A stretch of 42,334 bases of DNA from Candidatus Methylomirabilota bacterium (GCA_036005065.1 DASYQW010000137.1:1-42334), one strand, 5' to 3'. Counted from the first letter of the stretch, positions 30,699 to 40,002 are shown. Numbers and translations: made by a program. Notes: a model not told the origin generated them from the letters alone.

Positions 30699-32186
30699 TC
30701 ACGTCCGGCGCGCGAACGCCGCCGCCCCGGTGCCGGCGAGCCGGCCGAAGGTCGCGCCCGCCATCAGTCCGGCCCCGCCCGGGTAATTGTGGTAGAAGAG
30801 CCCTCCGACCAGCTCCCCCGCGGCGTAGAGACCGGGGATCAGGCGATCCTCGGTATCCAGCACCGCCGCCTCCTGGCTCACGCGGAGCCCGCCGAAGGTG
30901 AACGTGATGCCGCAGGTGACACCATAGGCGACGTAGGGCGGGCTGTCGAGGCGCTGGGCCCAGTTCGACTTGGGGGGCATGATCCCGCGGGTCCCCCGGC
31001 CATCCAGGATGGCCGGGTTGAAGGGTCCCTCCTGCACCGCCGCGTTGTAGGCGCGGACCGTGCGGACGAGTCCCTCGACGTCGATCTCGGCCTTCCGCCC
31101 GAGCTCCTCGATCGTGTCGGCTTCGACCTTGGTGACCTCGCGAATCCGGTACTCCTCGCGCAGGAGCGGCACGACCTTCTGGTCGAAGAGCTGCCAGGCC
31201 GTGCGCTGGGGCTGCCGCATGATCTCGCGGCCGTATCGGGCGTACGTGTAATTGCGGAGGTCGGCGCCCTCGTCCACGAACCGCTCGCCGCGGATGTTGA
31301 CGATGAGCCCGAGCGGATAGGAGTGCTTCTGGAAGAGGTCGAGCACCTTGCGGTCGCCGAACTCGGGGGCGTTGAGGTCCCAGGCGACCGCGTGGCAGGA
31401 GGACCAGTGCCCGTAGGGCTGGGCGCCGATCTCGAGGGCCATCCGGAGGCCGTCGCCGGTGTTGTGCCGGGTGCCCCGCACGCGGGCGAGCTCCCAGTCG
31501 GGGCCGAGGTAGCGGGCCCGCCACTCGGGGTTCGCCTCGAATCCCCCGCAGGCCAGGACGACCGCCCGCGTCGGGATCTCCTCCAGGCCCTCCGGGCCGC
31601 GCGCGACCACCCCGGCGAGCGCGCCGTGGCGGTCCACCAGGAGCCGCCGGGCGCCGGCCCCGTACCGCACCTCGACGCCGACCCGGCCGGCCCGGTCATA
31701 GAGGGCCTGGACAAGCCCCGCCCCGCCGCCGACCGCCTCGACGGTGAGGCCGCCCCAGAAGCGGTGGCGGTCCCCTACCCGGAACGACTGCCGGTTGAAC
31801 ATGAGGATCCAGCGCACGCCCTGGCTGCGCATCCAGACGACGGTGGCCCGCGAGCGGCGAACCAGCAGGTCGGCGAGGTCGGGGTTCGCGCAGTGCTCGG
31901 TCAAGCGCATCAGGTCGTCGTAGAACGCCTCCTCGGGGTACGGTGGCACCTCCACCGCGCCGGCCTCGGCCTCGGTCAGGTCGACCAGCACGTCGCCCCG
32001 GAGGTCTTCGAGGCCCTGGTGGGCGAAGCGGAAGCCGCCGGCCGTGAAGAGCGAGTTCCCCCCGCGCTCGCCCTCGCGCGCCTTCTCGAGAAGGAGCACC
32101 GCCCCGCCCGCCTCCCGGGCCGCCAGGGCCGCGCAAAGCGCGGCATTGCCGCCTCCCACCACGACGACGTCGTAGCGTTCGGCCAT
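30699..32186 (-). CDS. FAD-dependent dehydrogenase/reductase, TcuA-like (fumarate reductase family)
   Basis: This is a 495-residue flavoprotein. The FAD Rossmann motif is VVVVGGGNAALCAALAA near residue 7, followed by ERGGNSLFTAGGFRFA. A mobile capping domain comes next, and the C-terminal FAD region has GLYAAGELVGG and NYPGGAGLMAGATFGR. The pattern matches tricarballylate dehydrogenase TcuA and related fumarate-reductase or ketosteroid-dehydrogenase flavoproteins. There is no signal peptide. The substrate cannot be fixed. The start at 32186 follows the permease stop at once (ATGATGG; an ATG at 32189 overlaps that stop). Its insertion between the ATPase and permease genes of one exporter is odd. 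Confidence 0.82.
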   Translation of the reverse strand: MAERYDVVVVGGGNAALCAALAAREAGGAVLLLEKAREGERGGNSLFTAGGFRFAHQGLEDLRGDVLVDLTEAEAGAVEVPPYPEEAFYDDLMRLTEHCANPDLADLLVRRSRATVVWMRSQGVRWILMFNRQSFRVGDRHRFWGGLTVEAVGGGAGLVQALYDRAGRVGVEVRYGAGARRLLVDRHGALAGVVARGPEGLEEIPTRAVVLACGGFEANPEWRARYLGPDWELARVRGTRHNTGDGLRMALEIGAQPYGHWSSCHAVAWDLNAPEFGDRKVLDLFQKHSYPLGLIVNIRGERFVDEGADLRNYTYARYGREIMRQPQRTAWQLFDQKVVPLLREEYRIREVTKVEADTIEELGRKAEIDVEGLVRTVRAYNAAVQEGPFNPAILDGRGTRGIMPPKSNWAQRLDSPPYVAYGVTCGITFTFGGLRVSQEAAVLDTEDRLIPGLYAAGELVGGLFYHNYPGGAGLMAGATFGRLAGTGAAAFARRT

Positions 32187-33379
32187 CATGCCCCGCGGCG
32201 GATCGCCTCGGCCGGCGGGACGCGCAGGATGCGCGCCGTCGCGTAGGCCCCCGCGATCGCGCCCAGCACCGTGGCGAAGGCCACGGCAAACCCGAGGAGT
32301 CGGCCCGAGAAGAGGAAGAGCTGCTGGCCCGCGTGGGCGGCCCGCGTGTCCACGGCCGTCCCCGCCGCGAGCGCGGCGAGAGTCCCCAGGACGCCGCCCG
32401 ACAGGCTGACCAGCAGGCTCTCCCGCACGACCTCGCCCAGGAGCTGGAGATCGCTGGCCCCCACGGCCTGCTTGATCCCGAAGTCCCGGATCCGCTCGAA
32501 GGTGGACGCCGCCACCGTGTTGGAGAGCGAGAGGCCCCCGATCAGGAGGCCGATGCCGCCGACGCCCCCCAGCAGCCATGAGAAGAACGTCGTCGAGGCG
32601 GCGAGCTGGCGTGCGACCTCGCCCGGCGGCACGACGTTGACGCCCGGGACCTCCCGCGTGATCCGAGCCGCCAGCGCGTCGGGATCCACGCCGGCTGCCC
32701 AACCGACCGCGGCTCCCGTGTTCAGATCCTGGCGGGCCAGCGTGCTGCCCGGGGTGAAGAGGGATCGAAGGGTCGGCTCGAGGCCGAGCCAGAGATCCCG
32801 CGCGTCCTCGATGGGGACGAAGGCGAATCGATCCGGAGCCGTGAGCAACCGCTCGAGGATCCCGACGACCTCGAAGGCGATGGGGCCGAGCCGGAGGCGG
32901 TCGCCGACGCGGAGGCTCCGGGTCGCCGCGAAATCGGCCCCGACCGCGGCGCGGCCCCGCTCGCCGGGCTGCAGGAACCGCCCGCGGGCGACGGGGAGCG
33001 TCGGGTAGTTGCGGTTCGGCGTCGGGACGCCGAGATCCAGGCCGAGGACCAGCTCCTGGTTGACGGTGAAGAGGGGCGAGGTCTTCGGGTCGACCGGGAC
33101 CATCACCTGCGCCTGGACGGCCGATACGCCCGGTATCCGCGCGATGGCTTCGAGCGTCCGCCGGGGAAGCAATCCGCCGGCCGTGAATCCGGCTCCCGCC
33201 CCGATGCCCGCGCCCGCCACCGAGATCTGACCGAGAACGAACCGGTGGCCGCCTTCGATGAAGCGGCTGATGCGTTCGGCGAGCCCTCCCAGGGCCACCA
33301 GGCCCGCGACGCCCACGGCGATACCGAGGATCGCGAAGGTGTACCCCCGCGGCCACCACGACCCCGAAAGGCGGATCAC
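32186..33379 (-). CDS. ABC exporter permease, FtsX/MacB type
   Basis: This is a 397-residue membrane protein with one N-terminal helix (YTFAILGIAVGVAGLVALGG), a large periplasmic domain of about 210 residues, and three C-terminal helices with FERIRDFGIKQAVGASDLQL, the cytoplasmic loop typical of FtsX-type permeases. It should pair with the LolD-type ATPase at 29930-30616 to move lipids, lipoproteins or a peptide across the inner membrane. The start is GTG at 33379. The stop overlaps the TcuA-like start. Confidence 0.88.
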   Translation of the reverse strand: MIRLSGSWWPRGYTFAILGIAVGVAGLVALGGLAERISRFIEGGHRFVLGQISVAGAGIGAGAGFTAGGLLPRRTLEAIARIPGVSAVQAQVMVPVDPKTSPLFTVNQELVLGLDLGVPTPNRNYPTLPVARGRFLQPGERGRAAVGADFAATRSLRVGDRLRLGPIAFEVVGILERLLTAPDRFAFVPIEDARDLWLGLEPTLRSLFTPGSTLARQDLNTGAAVGWAAGVDPDALAARITREVPGVNVVPPGEVARQLAASTTFFSWLLGGVGGIGLLIGGLSLSNTVAASTFERIRDFGIKQAVGASDLQLLGEVVRESLLVSLSGGVLGTLAALAAGTAVDTRAAHAGQQLFLFSGRLLGFAVAFATVLGAIAGAYATARILRVPPAEAIRRGA

Positions 33380-33415
33380 CGGGAGGGCTTCCCGGCCCCG
33401 GTCGGCGCCGAGCGG

Positions 33416-34660
33416 TCAGCGAGGGCGGGTCGCACCGACGGCCGCGACGTTGAACGTCGGGAATTGCGTCCGGAGGCCCACGACGTCCGGGAAGAAGCGC
33501 ACGTCGACGAACCCTGCCGCCTCCATGGCGCCCGTCCACTGCTCGGGTGTGAGGAATCCGCCGTTGGGGCGATAGGTCGGATGGAGACGCGGCGACCGGA
33601 ACGTCTCCATGAGATTGAAGATGAACTCCACGTAGATCGCCTGCCCCGGTAGCAGGCGGACGCATTCGGAGATGATGAACCGCCCGCCCGGCTCGAGGGC
33701 CCGGAACACTTCGCCGAGCGTGAAGGCGAGATCGTGGGCCACGTGGAGCGTGTTGACGGCGTAGACGACCGAGATGCTGCCGGGCGCGACCCCTTGCGCC
33801 TCGAAGGGGCGGTTCATGTCCAGACGTCCGAAGGTCAGGAGCGAGGCGTGCGGAAAGCGGGTCCGGAGGACGCGCTCGCCACGCGCGAGAAACACGGGGA
33901 CGAGCTCCGTGAACCGGTACTCGCGGATCTCGCCGAGTCGCCCCGGCGTCTCGAATCGCTCGAGAAGGGCCGCGGCGGCGCTCGCCAGCCCGCCTCCCAG
34001 CTCCAGGATCGTCCCGCCGCCCCGCGGCATCCACTCCTCCACCGCGAGGGCCCCGACCCGGTTGTTCACCGCGTAGAGACCGTTGTCGTTGGAGAAGTAC
34101 GCGAGCCACAGCCGGAAGCGGCTCGGCGAGAACAGGATCTCTTCGCCGACCGCCTGCCCGCGCAAGAACGCCGGATAGTCCCGGGCGACCGTCTCGGCGA
34201 GAAGATAGGAAGGCATCCAGGCGGGATCGTGACGGCGCTGCTCCTCGCGAACGAGCGAGGGATCCAGCTCGGGAAGGGACCCGCGCGCGCGGTATCGGCG
34301 GATCCCGTCGCCGGCCGTCTCCTCGGCGAGCACCTGGCGGGCGGCGAGGTACCGGAGCATCCAGTCGAGGGGAACGAGCGCCCGCCCGGGCTCGAGACCC
34401 GCGCGGGCCGCGAAGTCCTCCGCGGTGCCCGGCTCTCGCAGGGCCGCCTCCAGCCCGCTGGCCCGGCAGACCGCCAGGACCAGCCGATGGACGAACTCGT
34501 CGTAGAGCGCGGACGAGCGGATGAAAGACGCGTCGAACAACGGGACGAGCGCCGGGGGCAGGACGCGCTCCAGAGCGGCCGCCATGCCCCCGTCGTCGCC
34601 GCCGGCGACCTCGGCTGCGCGGGCGGTCAGGCTCTCAGGCGCCGAAGGGCTGCCAGACAT
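33416..34660 (-). CDS. SAM-dependent methyltransferase
   Basis: This is a 414-residue class I methyltransferase. The first 170 or so residues are helical and look like the dimerisation part of O-methyltransferases. The SAM site begins with ILELGGGLASAAAALL, followed by an acidic strand end, YAVNTLHVAHDLAFTLGEVF and ALEPGGRFIISECVRL. The target may be a hydroxyl group on a lipid or polyketide-like compound. The ATG at 34660 overlaps the end of the acyltransferase gene by 26 bp, which implies coupled translation. The longer frame upstream has no coding character. Confidence 0.8.
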   Translation of the reverse strand: MSGSPSAPESLTARAAEVAGGDDGGMAAALERVLPPALVPLFDASFIRSSALYDEFVHRLVLAVCRASGLEAALREPGTAEDFAARAGLEPGRALVPLDWMLRYLAARQVLAEETAGDGIRRYRARGSLPELDPSLVREEQRRHDPAWMPSYLLAETVARDYPAFLRGQAVGEEILFSPSRFRLWLAYFSNDNGLYAVNNRVGALAVEEWMPRGGGTILELGGGLASAAAALLERFETPGRLGEIREYRFTELVPVFLARGERVLRTRFPHASLLTFGRLDMNRPFEAQGVAPGSISVVYAVNTLHVAHDLAFTLGEVFRALEPGGRFIISECVRLLPGQAIYVEFIFNLMETFRSPRLHPTYRPNGGFLTPEQWTGAMEAAGFVDVRFFPDVVGLRTQFPTFNVAAVGATRPR

Positions 34661-35543
34661 CGAAAAAATTGAACCACTGCGTCGGCCGCTCGCGCACGAC
34701 GCCCTCGAGGATCGAGACCCAGGTCCGCAGAGCGTCGCGCTCGTCCCCCGGCCCGACGACGAAGGGCTCCGGTACCGTGACCCGGTATCGGTAGTCGGCA
34801 TCCAGGAGGCAGAACGCCGGGACGATCGGGGCTCTCGCCGCCCGCGCGAGCAGGAACGGCCCCATCGGAAAGGGCGCCGGCCGCCCGAAGAACGGGACCA
34901 TCATGTCTCCACGGTTGCCGAGTGCCCGGTCGCCCTGCAGGGCGACCGCCTCGCCGCGCCGCAGCGCGCCGATCAGCCCGACCGTCACCGTCGGACGAGA
35001 GCGGGGCACGAAATAGAGACCCTCGCCGTTGCGACGCACCCAGCGCTCCAGTGCCCGGGCCTCGTCCTCGGCGACCACGACGTGGGTCAGCCGGGCCGAG
35101 TGCCGAGCGAGCAGGCGACCCGCCAGCTCCCAGTTTCCGACGTGCGCCGTCAGCGAGATTATACCCGCCTTCAGCCCGGCCAGCCGCTCCGCCCCATTGA
35201 CCGTCCGCACGAGGGCCGTGAGACGGGCGGGCTGCTGCCGGTTCGTCGACACCAGATCGCTGAAGCACATCGCGAAATCGCGGAACACGCCGACGATGAG
35301 GTCGTCGAGGCGGGCACCGGTCGCGCCGGTCACCCGCTCCAGGGTCTTCCGAACCACTGCGCGCTCGGCCGGGAGGAGCCGGGGCGCCAGCCGACCGAGC
35401 TGTCGGGCCGCCGCCAGGCGGGCCCGGCGGGGCAGCCAGCCCATGGCGGCGGCGAGGCGGTAGAACTCGGCGCGATTGTACGGGTGCAGGTACCAGCGGG
35501 GCCGCGAGACCACGGGGGCATCGGGGCTCTCACGCGTCAGCAT
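34635..35543 (-). CDS. LpxL/HtrB-type lipid acyltransferase
   Basis: This is a 302-residue lysophospholipid-acyltransferase-like enzyme. The catalytic H-x4-E is HVGNWE near the middle (SLTAHVGNWELAGRLLARHS). Further family marks are VALQGDRALGNRGDMMVPFF and a C-terminal RPTQWFNFFDVW. LpxL proteins add a secondary acyl chain to lipid A, and relatives acylate other membrane lipids. It is the first gene of the minus-strand envelope cluster. ATG at 35543 is favoured over a TTG at 35612, which lies in repeat-like DNA, but neither has a clear ribosome site. Confidence 0.83.
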   Translation of the reverse strand: MLTRESPDAPVVSRPRWYLHPYNRAEFYRLAAAMGWLPRRARLAAARQLGRLAPRLLPAERAVVRKTLERVTGATGARLDDLIVGVFRDFAMCFSDLVSTNRQQPARLTALVRTVNGAERLAGLKAGIISLTAHVGNWELAGRLLARHSARLTHVVVAEDEARALERWVRRNGEGLYFVPRSRPTVTVGLIGALRRGEAVALQGDRALGNRGDMMVPFFGRPAPFPMGPFLLARAARAPIVPAFCLLDADYRYRVTVPEPFVVGPGDERDALRTWVSILEGVVRERPTQWFNFFDVWQPFGA

Positions 35544-35640
35544 CGTCAAGGGGCGGTATGGTCGGGCGAACTCGCGTCGTCCGAAGGGGGCATCGAGGGG
35601 AGTATATCCCAATCGGCGAATACGCGAAGCGGGTCGCGCC

Positions 35641-35751
35641 CCCTTTTCCCTCTTCCCCTATGGGGAGAGGGTCAGGGTGAGGGGGAAACCACGCGCCCCT
35701 ATACACCCTCACCCCAACCCCCTCCCTGGAAGGGAGAGGGAGCGGGGTGGG
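35641..35751. repeat. Inverted pair of G-rich/C-rich repeats
   Basis: Two arms, 35641-35687 and 35706-35751, are approximate reverse complements of each other, and each is an imperfect palindrome (CCCCTATGGGG, CCTGGAAGG centres). They contain the CCCTCACCC and GGGAGAGGG words common in dispersed intergenic repeats of many GC-rich bacteria. The 317-bp gap between the divergent genes (35544-35929) holds this pair and little else; TATACT near 35800 could be a -10 box for the next gene. Confidence 0.55.
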
Positions 35752-35929
35752 AGCGGCTCTCGGAGCGCTGGCGCGGGTACTGTATTCGCCGTTCAGGGTA
35801 TACTACCCCTCGCTCCAGGAGTGGACCGGAGGCGCGCGACTCACGAGACCCTGGTCTTGTCAGCGCGCCGTCGGGTGCGGTATGGTCGCTCGCGCGGGCC
35901 GACGCGAGCGGCCCCCCACGGAGGCGTCA

Positions 35930-37255
35930 ATGGCGACGACCGATGAGCTGAAGGCGCGGGTGTGCGCGGAGATCGACCGGCGGGCCGACGACATCGTCGC
36001 GATCAGCGACCACATTCTCCGCCACCCGGAGAGCGGCTACCGGGAGGTGCGTACCGCCGCCTACGTGGCAGCCCAGTTCGACCGGCTGGGCCTGAAGTAC
36101 CGCGACGGGCTGGCCCTGACCGGGGTCAAGGCGCGGCTGTCGGGTCGCGCCTCGGGACCGACCGTGGCGGTCCTCGGTGAGCTGGACTCGCTGATCGTCG
36201 CCGAGCACCCGTTCGCCGACCCGGTGACCCACGCCGCCCACGCCTGCGGCCACAACGCCCAGGTCGCCTCGATGCTCGGCGCCGGGATGGGGCTGCAGAC
36301 CGTGATGGACGAGCTGGACGGGGACGTCGTCCTCTTCGCGGTGCCGGCCGAGGAGTACATCGAGGTCGAGTGGCGGATGGGGCTCCGCGAGCAGAAGAAG
36401 GTCGAGTTCCTCGTGGGCAAGGCCGAGCTGATCCGCCTGGGCGAGTTCGACGACGTCGACATGGCGATCATCACCCACACCAACGCCCGGCCGGACGACG
36501 GTCTGTCGAGCGTCGGGGACACGCACAACGGGTGCGTCGTCAAGTTCATGCGCTTCCTGGGCAAGGGGGCCCACGCCGGCAGCGCGCCGCACCTCGGGAT
36601 CAACGCGCTGAAGGCCGCCCAGGTCGCGCTCCATGCGATCGACGCCCAGCGGGAGACCTTCCGGGACGAGGACACGATCCGGGTCCACCCCATCATCACC
36701 CGGGGGGGCGAGGCGGTCAGCGCGGTGCCGGCCGACGTCCGGCTCGAGACGTTCGTGCGGGGCAAGACGGTCGAGGCCATCGCGGAGGCGGCCGCCAAGG
36801 TGGACCGGAGCCTGCGGGCGGGCGCGCTCGCGCTGGGCGCCCGGGTCCAGATCACGACGCTGCCCGGCTACCTGCCGCAGAAGATGGACGCCAACCTGGT
36901 CGCTCTCACGCACCGGAACGCCGCCGCCGTGGTCGGTGAGGCGAACATGGGCAAGCCCCGGCATTCGACCGGCTCGACCGACATCGGCGACCTCGGGTTC
37001 ATCATGCCGGAGGTCCACCCCCGGGCCGGCGGCGTGCGGGGCAGCATCCACGGCGCCGACTACGTCATTGTCGACCACCGGCTGGCCGCGGTGAACCCGG
37101 CGAAGTTCATGGCGACGACGGTGGTCGACCTGCTCCACGACGGCGCCCGGGAGGCTCGGCGCGTCAAGGCCGAGGCCGGCGCCAAGCTCACCCGCGACGA
37201 GTACCTCGCCCTCGTCCGACGGTTCACGTCGTTCGAGGAGTTCCCGGCGACATAG
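35930..37255 (+). CDS. M20-family amidohydrolase/peptidase
   Basis: This is a 441-residue metal-dependent amidohydrolase of the M20D type. The metal sites are seen as HAAHACGHNAQ, VPAEEY and the dimer-domain motif GKGAHAGSAPHLGINALKAA; HPRAGGVRGSIHGADY lies near the end. The family removes acyl or p-aminobenzoyl groups from amino acids or opens cyclic amides. GGAGG lies 7 bp before the ATG at 35930; the open frame upstream reads through repeats and was not used. The binding protein follows 66 bp later in the same direction. Confidence 0.88.
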   Translation: MATTDELKARVCAEIDRRADDIVAISDHILRHPESGYREVRTAAYVAAQFDRLGLKYRDGLALTGVKARLSGRASGPTVAVLGELDSLIVAEHPFADPVTHAAHACGHNAQVASMLGAGMGLQTVMDELDGDVVLFAVPAEEYIEVEWRMGLREQKKVEFLVGKAELIRLGEFDDVDMAIITHTNARPDDGLSSVGDTHNGCVVKFMRFLGKGAHAGSAPHLGINALKAAQVALHAIDAQRETFRDEDTIRVHPIITRGGEAVSAVPADVRLETFVRGKTVEAIAEAAAKVDRSLRAGALALGARVQITTLPGYLPQKMDANLVALTHRNAAAVVGEANMGKPRHSTGSTDIGDLGFIMPEVHPRAGGVRGSIHGADYVIVDHRLAAVNPAKFMATTVVDLLHDGAREARRVKAEAGAKLTRDEYLALVRRFTSFEEFPAT

Positions 37256-37321
37256 GCCAGCCCAGGAGCGCATGCGGGTGACACGGACGGCCGTCGGAAG
37301 CCGGGCACGATAGGAGTCCCG

Positions 37322-38317
37322 ATGGGCAACCTGCCGGTCACGCTGGCGACCCGTGACTACGACTACGTGGTGCCGCTGGCCCTCGGCGACGTCACCGTCG
37401 AAGGGATCGACCTCACCGTCATCCGGGAGTTCGGCGCGCTGCCGCGCGTCCTCCAGGACCCGGCCGTCCACGGCGGCGAGGCGTCCTTCAGCCGCCACGT
37501 CCAGCGCCTGGCGGCCGGCGACCGGAGCTTCGTGGCGGTACCGGCATTCCTCATGCGCGAGTTTCGCCATCGGAACTTCTTCGTGCACCGGGATGCGGGC
37601 CTCCGCGCGATGGGCGACCTGAAGGGCACCCGCATCGGCATGGACGCCTGGCCGAACAGCGGGAACACCTGGAGCCGGGCCCTCCTCCGGGCCGACGGCG
37701 TCGGCCTCGACGCGGTTCGCTGGATCGTGGGGCCGATCAACCCCGGTGACGCGGGGCCGCGGCCGGACGCGCTCCCCGGAGGCGTGGAGGCGGCGCCGGC
37801 CGGCCGGTCGCTCCAGGAGATGCTCCTGGCGCGCGAGCTGGACGTCCTGATCGCCGCCTGGCCGCCCGCGGGCTTCGGGGAGCGCGGCAGCCCGATCGTG
37901 CGGCTCTACCCGGACTTCCGCGCCGTCGAGCGCGACGACTACCGGAAGACGAAGCTCTACCCGGCCCACCACATCGTCGTCGTCCGCCGGCGCCTGGCGG
38001 AGGAGCATCCCTGGGCCGTGCGGAGCCTCTATGCGGCGCTGCTCCGGGCGCGGGAGCATGCGGCGCGCACGCGGCGACTCCTCCACGAGTCGAGCGCCTG
38101 GCTCCTGGCCGACCTCGAGGAGGAGGCGGAGGTCCTGGGGCCCGGCTTCGAGCCGTACGGCGTCCGGGGGAACCGGGCGATGATCGCCGCGTTCTGCGAG
38201 GAGCAGTGGGCCCAGGGCCTGGTCCCGCGGCGCCTGGACCCCTCCGAGATCTTCGCCGACTTCGAGCGGCTGGCGGCGCTCGAGCCGGGCGGTCGGCCGG
38301 CAGGCGGCGCGACCTGA
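37322..38317 (+). CDS. 4,5-dihydroxyphthalate-decarboxylase-like / ABC substrate-binding-type protein
   Basis: This is a 331-residue protein that starts MGNLPVTLATRDYDYVVPLA. The two-lobed periplasmic-binding fold is visible in DLKGTRIGMDAWPNSGNTWS and QEMLLARELDVLIAAWPPAG. No signal peptide is seen, and this sequence group is often named for 4,5-dihydroxyphthalate decarboxylase. It could be a cytoplasmic decarboxylase or a binding protein. The gene is in one run with the M20 enzyme and the SDR. Confidence 0.8.
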   Translation: MGNLPVTLATRDYDYVVPLALGDVTVEGIDLTVIREFGALPRVLQDPAVHGGEASFSRHVQRLAAGDRSFVAVPAFLMREFRHRNFFVHRDAGLRAMGDLKGTRIGMDAWPNSGNTWSRALLRADGVGLDAVRWIVGPINPGDAGPRPDALPGGVEAAPAGRSLQEMLLARELDVLIAAWPPAGFGERGSPIVRLYPDFRAVERDDYRKTKLYPAHHIVVVRRRLAEEHPWAVRSLYAALLRAREHAARTRRLLHESSAWLLADLEEEAEVLGPGFEPYGVRGNRAMIAAFCEEQWAQGLVPRRLDPSEIFADFERLAALEPGGRPAGGAT

Positions 38318-39102
38318 CGCCCACCTCGGGCCCGTCCGCCCGGCCCGACCCGATCGGGCCCGAGGCCGGGTCCGAGCGAACGCGGCGCGCCCTGGTCACC
38401 GGCGGCACCGGGGGTCTCGGGCTCGCCATCGCCTGCACGCTCGCCCGGGACGGCCTCGCGGTGGTCGCCACCTATGCCCACGACGACCGAGCCGCTGAGG
38501 CCGCGGTGGCGTCGGCGAACACGCACGGGGTGGCGCTCTCGGTCGTCCGCTGCGATGCCGCCTCGACCGCGGCCGTGGCGGGGCTCTTCGAGGCGGAGCC
38601 CGCCGGCGGGTACGACGTGTTCGTCCACGCCGCCGGCTTCACGCGGGACGGGCTGATGATGCTCATGCCGGACCGCGACTTCGACGACGTCGTGGCCGTC
38701 CACCTGGGCGGCGCCTTTCTCGGCTCCCGGCAGGCGCTCCGCGGGATGACGGCGAGGCACTGGGGCCGCCTCGTCTACGTCGTCTCGCCCACCGCGGTCC
38801 TCGGCCGACCCGGCCAGACGAACTACGGCGCCGCCAAGGCCGGCCTCATCGGCCTGTGCCGGTCGCTCGCGCGCGAGGTGGGGGGCTTCGGAATCACGGT
38901 CAACTGCGTGTGCGCGGGACTCGTCGACACCGAGCTAACGGCGCACCTCCCGGCCGCCACCCGGGCCGAGCTGATCGCCGCCATCCCGCTGGGTCGGCCC
39001 GGCCAGCCGGGAGAGATCGCCGCGCTCGTGAGCTTCCTCTGCTCCGAGCGCGCCAGCTACATCACCGGTCAGGTGATCGGGGCCGACGGCGGGTTGACCT
39101 GA
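38314..39102 (+). CDS. SDR-family oxidoreductase, FabG-like
   Basis: This is a short-chain dehydrogenase of about 262 residues. It shows ALVTGGTGGLGLAIACTLAR (cofactor loop), a DxxxxxxV turn, VHAAGFTRDGLMMLM, VVSPTA with the catalytic serine, NYGAAKAGLIG (YxxxK), and the ending YITGQVIGADGG. FabG-type enzymes reduce 3-oxoacyl thioesters. The start is unclear: in frame there is no ATG, GTG or TTG between the preceding gene's stop and the cofactor loop. CTG at 38314 overlaps that stop (CTGA). The only upstream ATG, at 38206, would overlap the previous gene by 112 bp and adds an arginine-rich segment typical of a wrong frame. Confidence 0.82.
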   Translation: MTPTSGPSARPDPIGPEAGSERTRRALVTGGTGGLGLAIACTLARDGLAVVATYAHDDRAAEAAVASANTHGVALSVVRCDAASTAAVAGLFEAEPAGGYDVFVHAAGFTRDGLMMLMPDRDFDDVVAVHLGGAFLGSRQALRGMTARHWGRLVYVVSPTAVLGRPGQTNYGAAKAGLIGLCRSLAREVGGFGITVNCVCAGLVDTELTAHLPAATRAELIAAIPLGRPGQPGEIAALVSFLCSERASYITGQVIGADGGLT

Positions 39103-39173
39103 GCGCGAGCCGATCCCGGTCGCCCGGGTCCGGAGTGTTGAACCCCGAGCGCACGACGGTATAGACTGCGACC

Positions 39174-39932
39174 ATGCCGCCGGCGCCCCGCGTGTCTGGA
39201 GAGGTGCCGCCCCTGCCGCCGCTCCCGGCGTTTTACGACGGGGACGACCAGCGCCGGCAGTGGCTCTCTCGCCTGTTCGATCACGCCGCGCCACACTACG
39301 ACCGGATCGAGGCGCTGATGTCCTTCGGGTTCGGTCCCCGGTTCCGCCGCTCGACCTTGCGACGAGCCGGGCTCACGGCGGACATGACCGTCCTCGACGT
39401 GGCGGTCGGCACCGGCGCCCTGGCCCGGGCCGCGCTGGCGCTCCTCGACGCTCGGGGTCGCGTCGTCGGCGTCGATCCGAGTTTCGGCATGCTGGCCCAA
39501 GCGCAGAAGCTCGGGCGGATCGCGCTGGCCCAGGGCCTGGCCGAACACCTGCCCTTCCGCGACGGCGCCTTCGACTTCGTCACCATGGGATACGCGTTGC
39601 GCCACGTCGCGGACCTGCGGAGGACGTTCGCCGAATACCACCGCGTCCTGCGGCCGGGCGGGCGGCTCGTGATCCTCGACTTCGCCCGCCCCGCGAGCCG
39701 GGCCGGCTTCGCGCTGGCGCGCGGCTACCTCGGCCTGGTCGTGCCGTGGATGGCCGGGAAGTGCGCGCGCCACGACGCACCCCGGCTCTTGATGCGATAC
39801 TGCTGGGCCAGCCTCGAGCACTGCGTATCCCCCGAGACCGTTCAGGCGACGATCGCGGAAGCGGGGTTTCGCGTCAGCGCGTCGCGGCGGTGGGTCGGGG
39901 TCCTGAGCGAATACGTCGCGGTCAGGCCCTAG
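39174..39932 (+). CDS. UbiE/COQ5-like methyltransferase
   Basis: This is a 252-residue class I SAM methyltransferase. The front FDHAAPHYDRIEALMSFGFG is typical of UbiE proteins. Motif I is VLDVAVGTGALARAAL, then VVGVDPSFGMLAQAQ, FDFVTMGYALRHVADLRRTF and HRVLRPGGRLVILDFARP. UbiE methylates the ring of ubiquinone or menaquinone precursors; a role in another prenylated or lipid compound is possible here. It starts 71 bp after the SDR and is followed by repeat A copy 3. Confidence 0.87.
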   Translation: MPPAPRVSGEVPPLPPLPAFYDGDDQRRQWLSRLFDHAAPHYDRIEALMSFGFGPRFRRSTLRRAGLTADMTVLDVAVGTGALARAALALLDARGRVVGVDPSFGMLAQAQKLGRIALAQGLAEHLPFRDGAFDFVTMGYALRHVADLRRTFAEYHRVLRPGGRLVILDFARPASRAGFALARGYLGLVVPWMAGKCARHDAPRLLMRYCWASLEHCVSPETVQATIAEAGFRVSASRRWVGVLSEYVAVRP

Positions 39933-39938
39933 GAGCGT

Positions 39939-40000
39939 GTCGGACTAACCCGGCGCCGGCCACCGAGCGCGTGGTGCATCGAGGAGTGCCGAAATGACCT
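39939..40000 (-). repeat. Dispersed intergenic repeat A, copy 3 (internally deleted)
   Basis: The 62 bp match the two ends of copy 2 (17172-17298) in the same orientation but lack the central hairpins. It fills the space between two convergent genes and ends 2 bp before the next gene's stop codon. Confidence 0.7.
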
Positions 40001-40002
40001 CG

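Noticed and set aside
30699-34109. One 1136-codon protein covering the TcuA-like gene and upstream DNA
   Set aside because: Only the last 495 codons read as protein. The upstream part overlaps the FtsX-type permease and methyltransferase genes in another frame.
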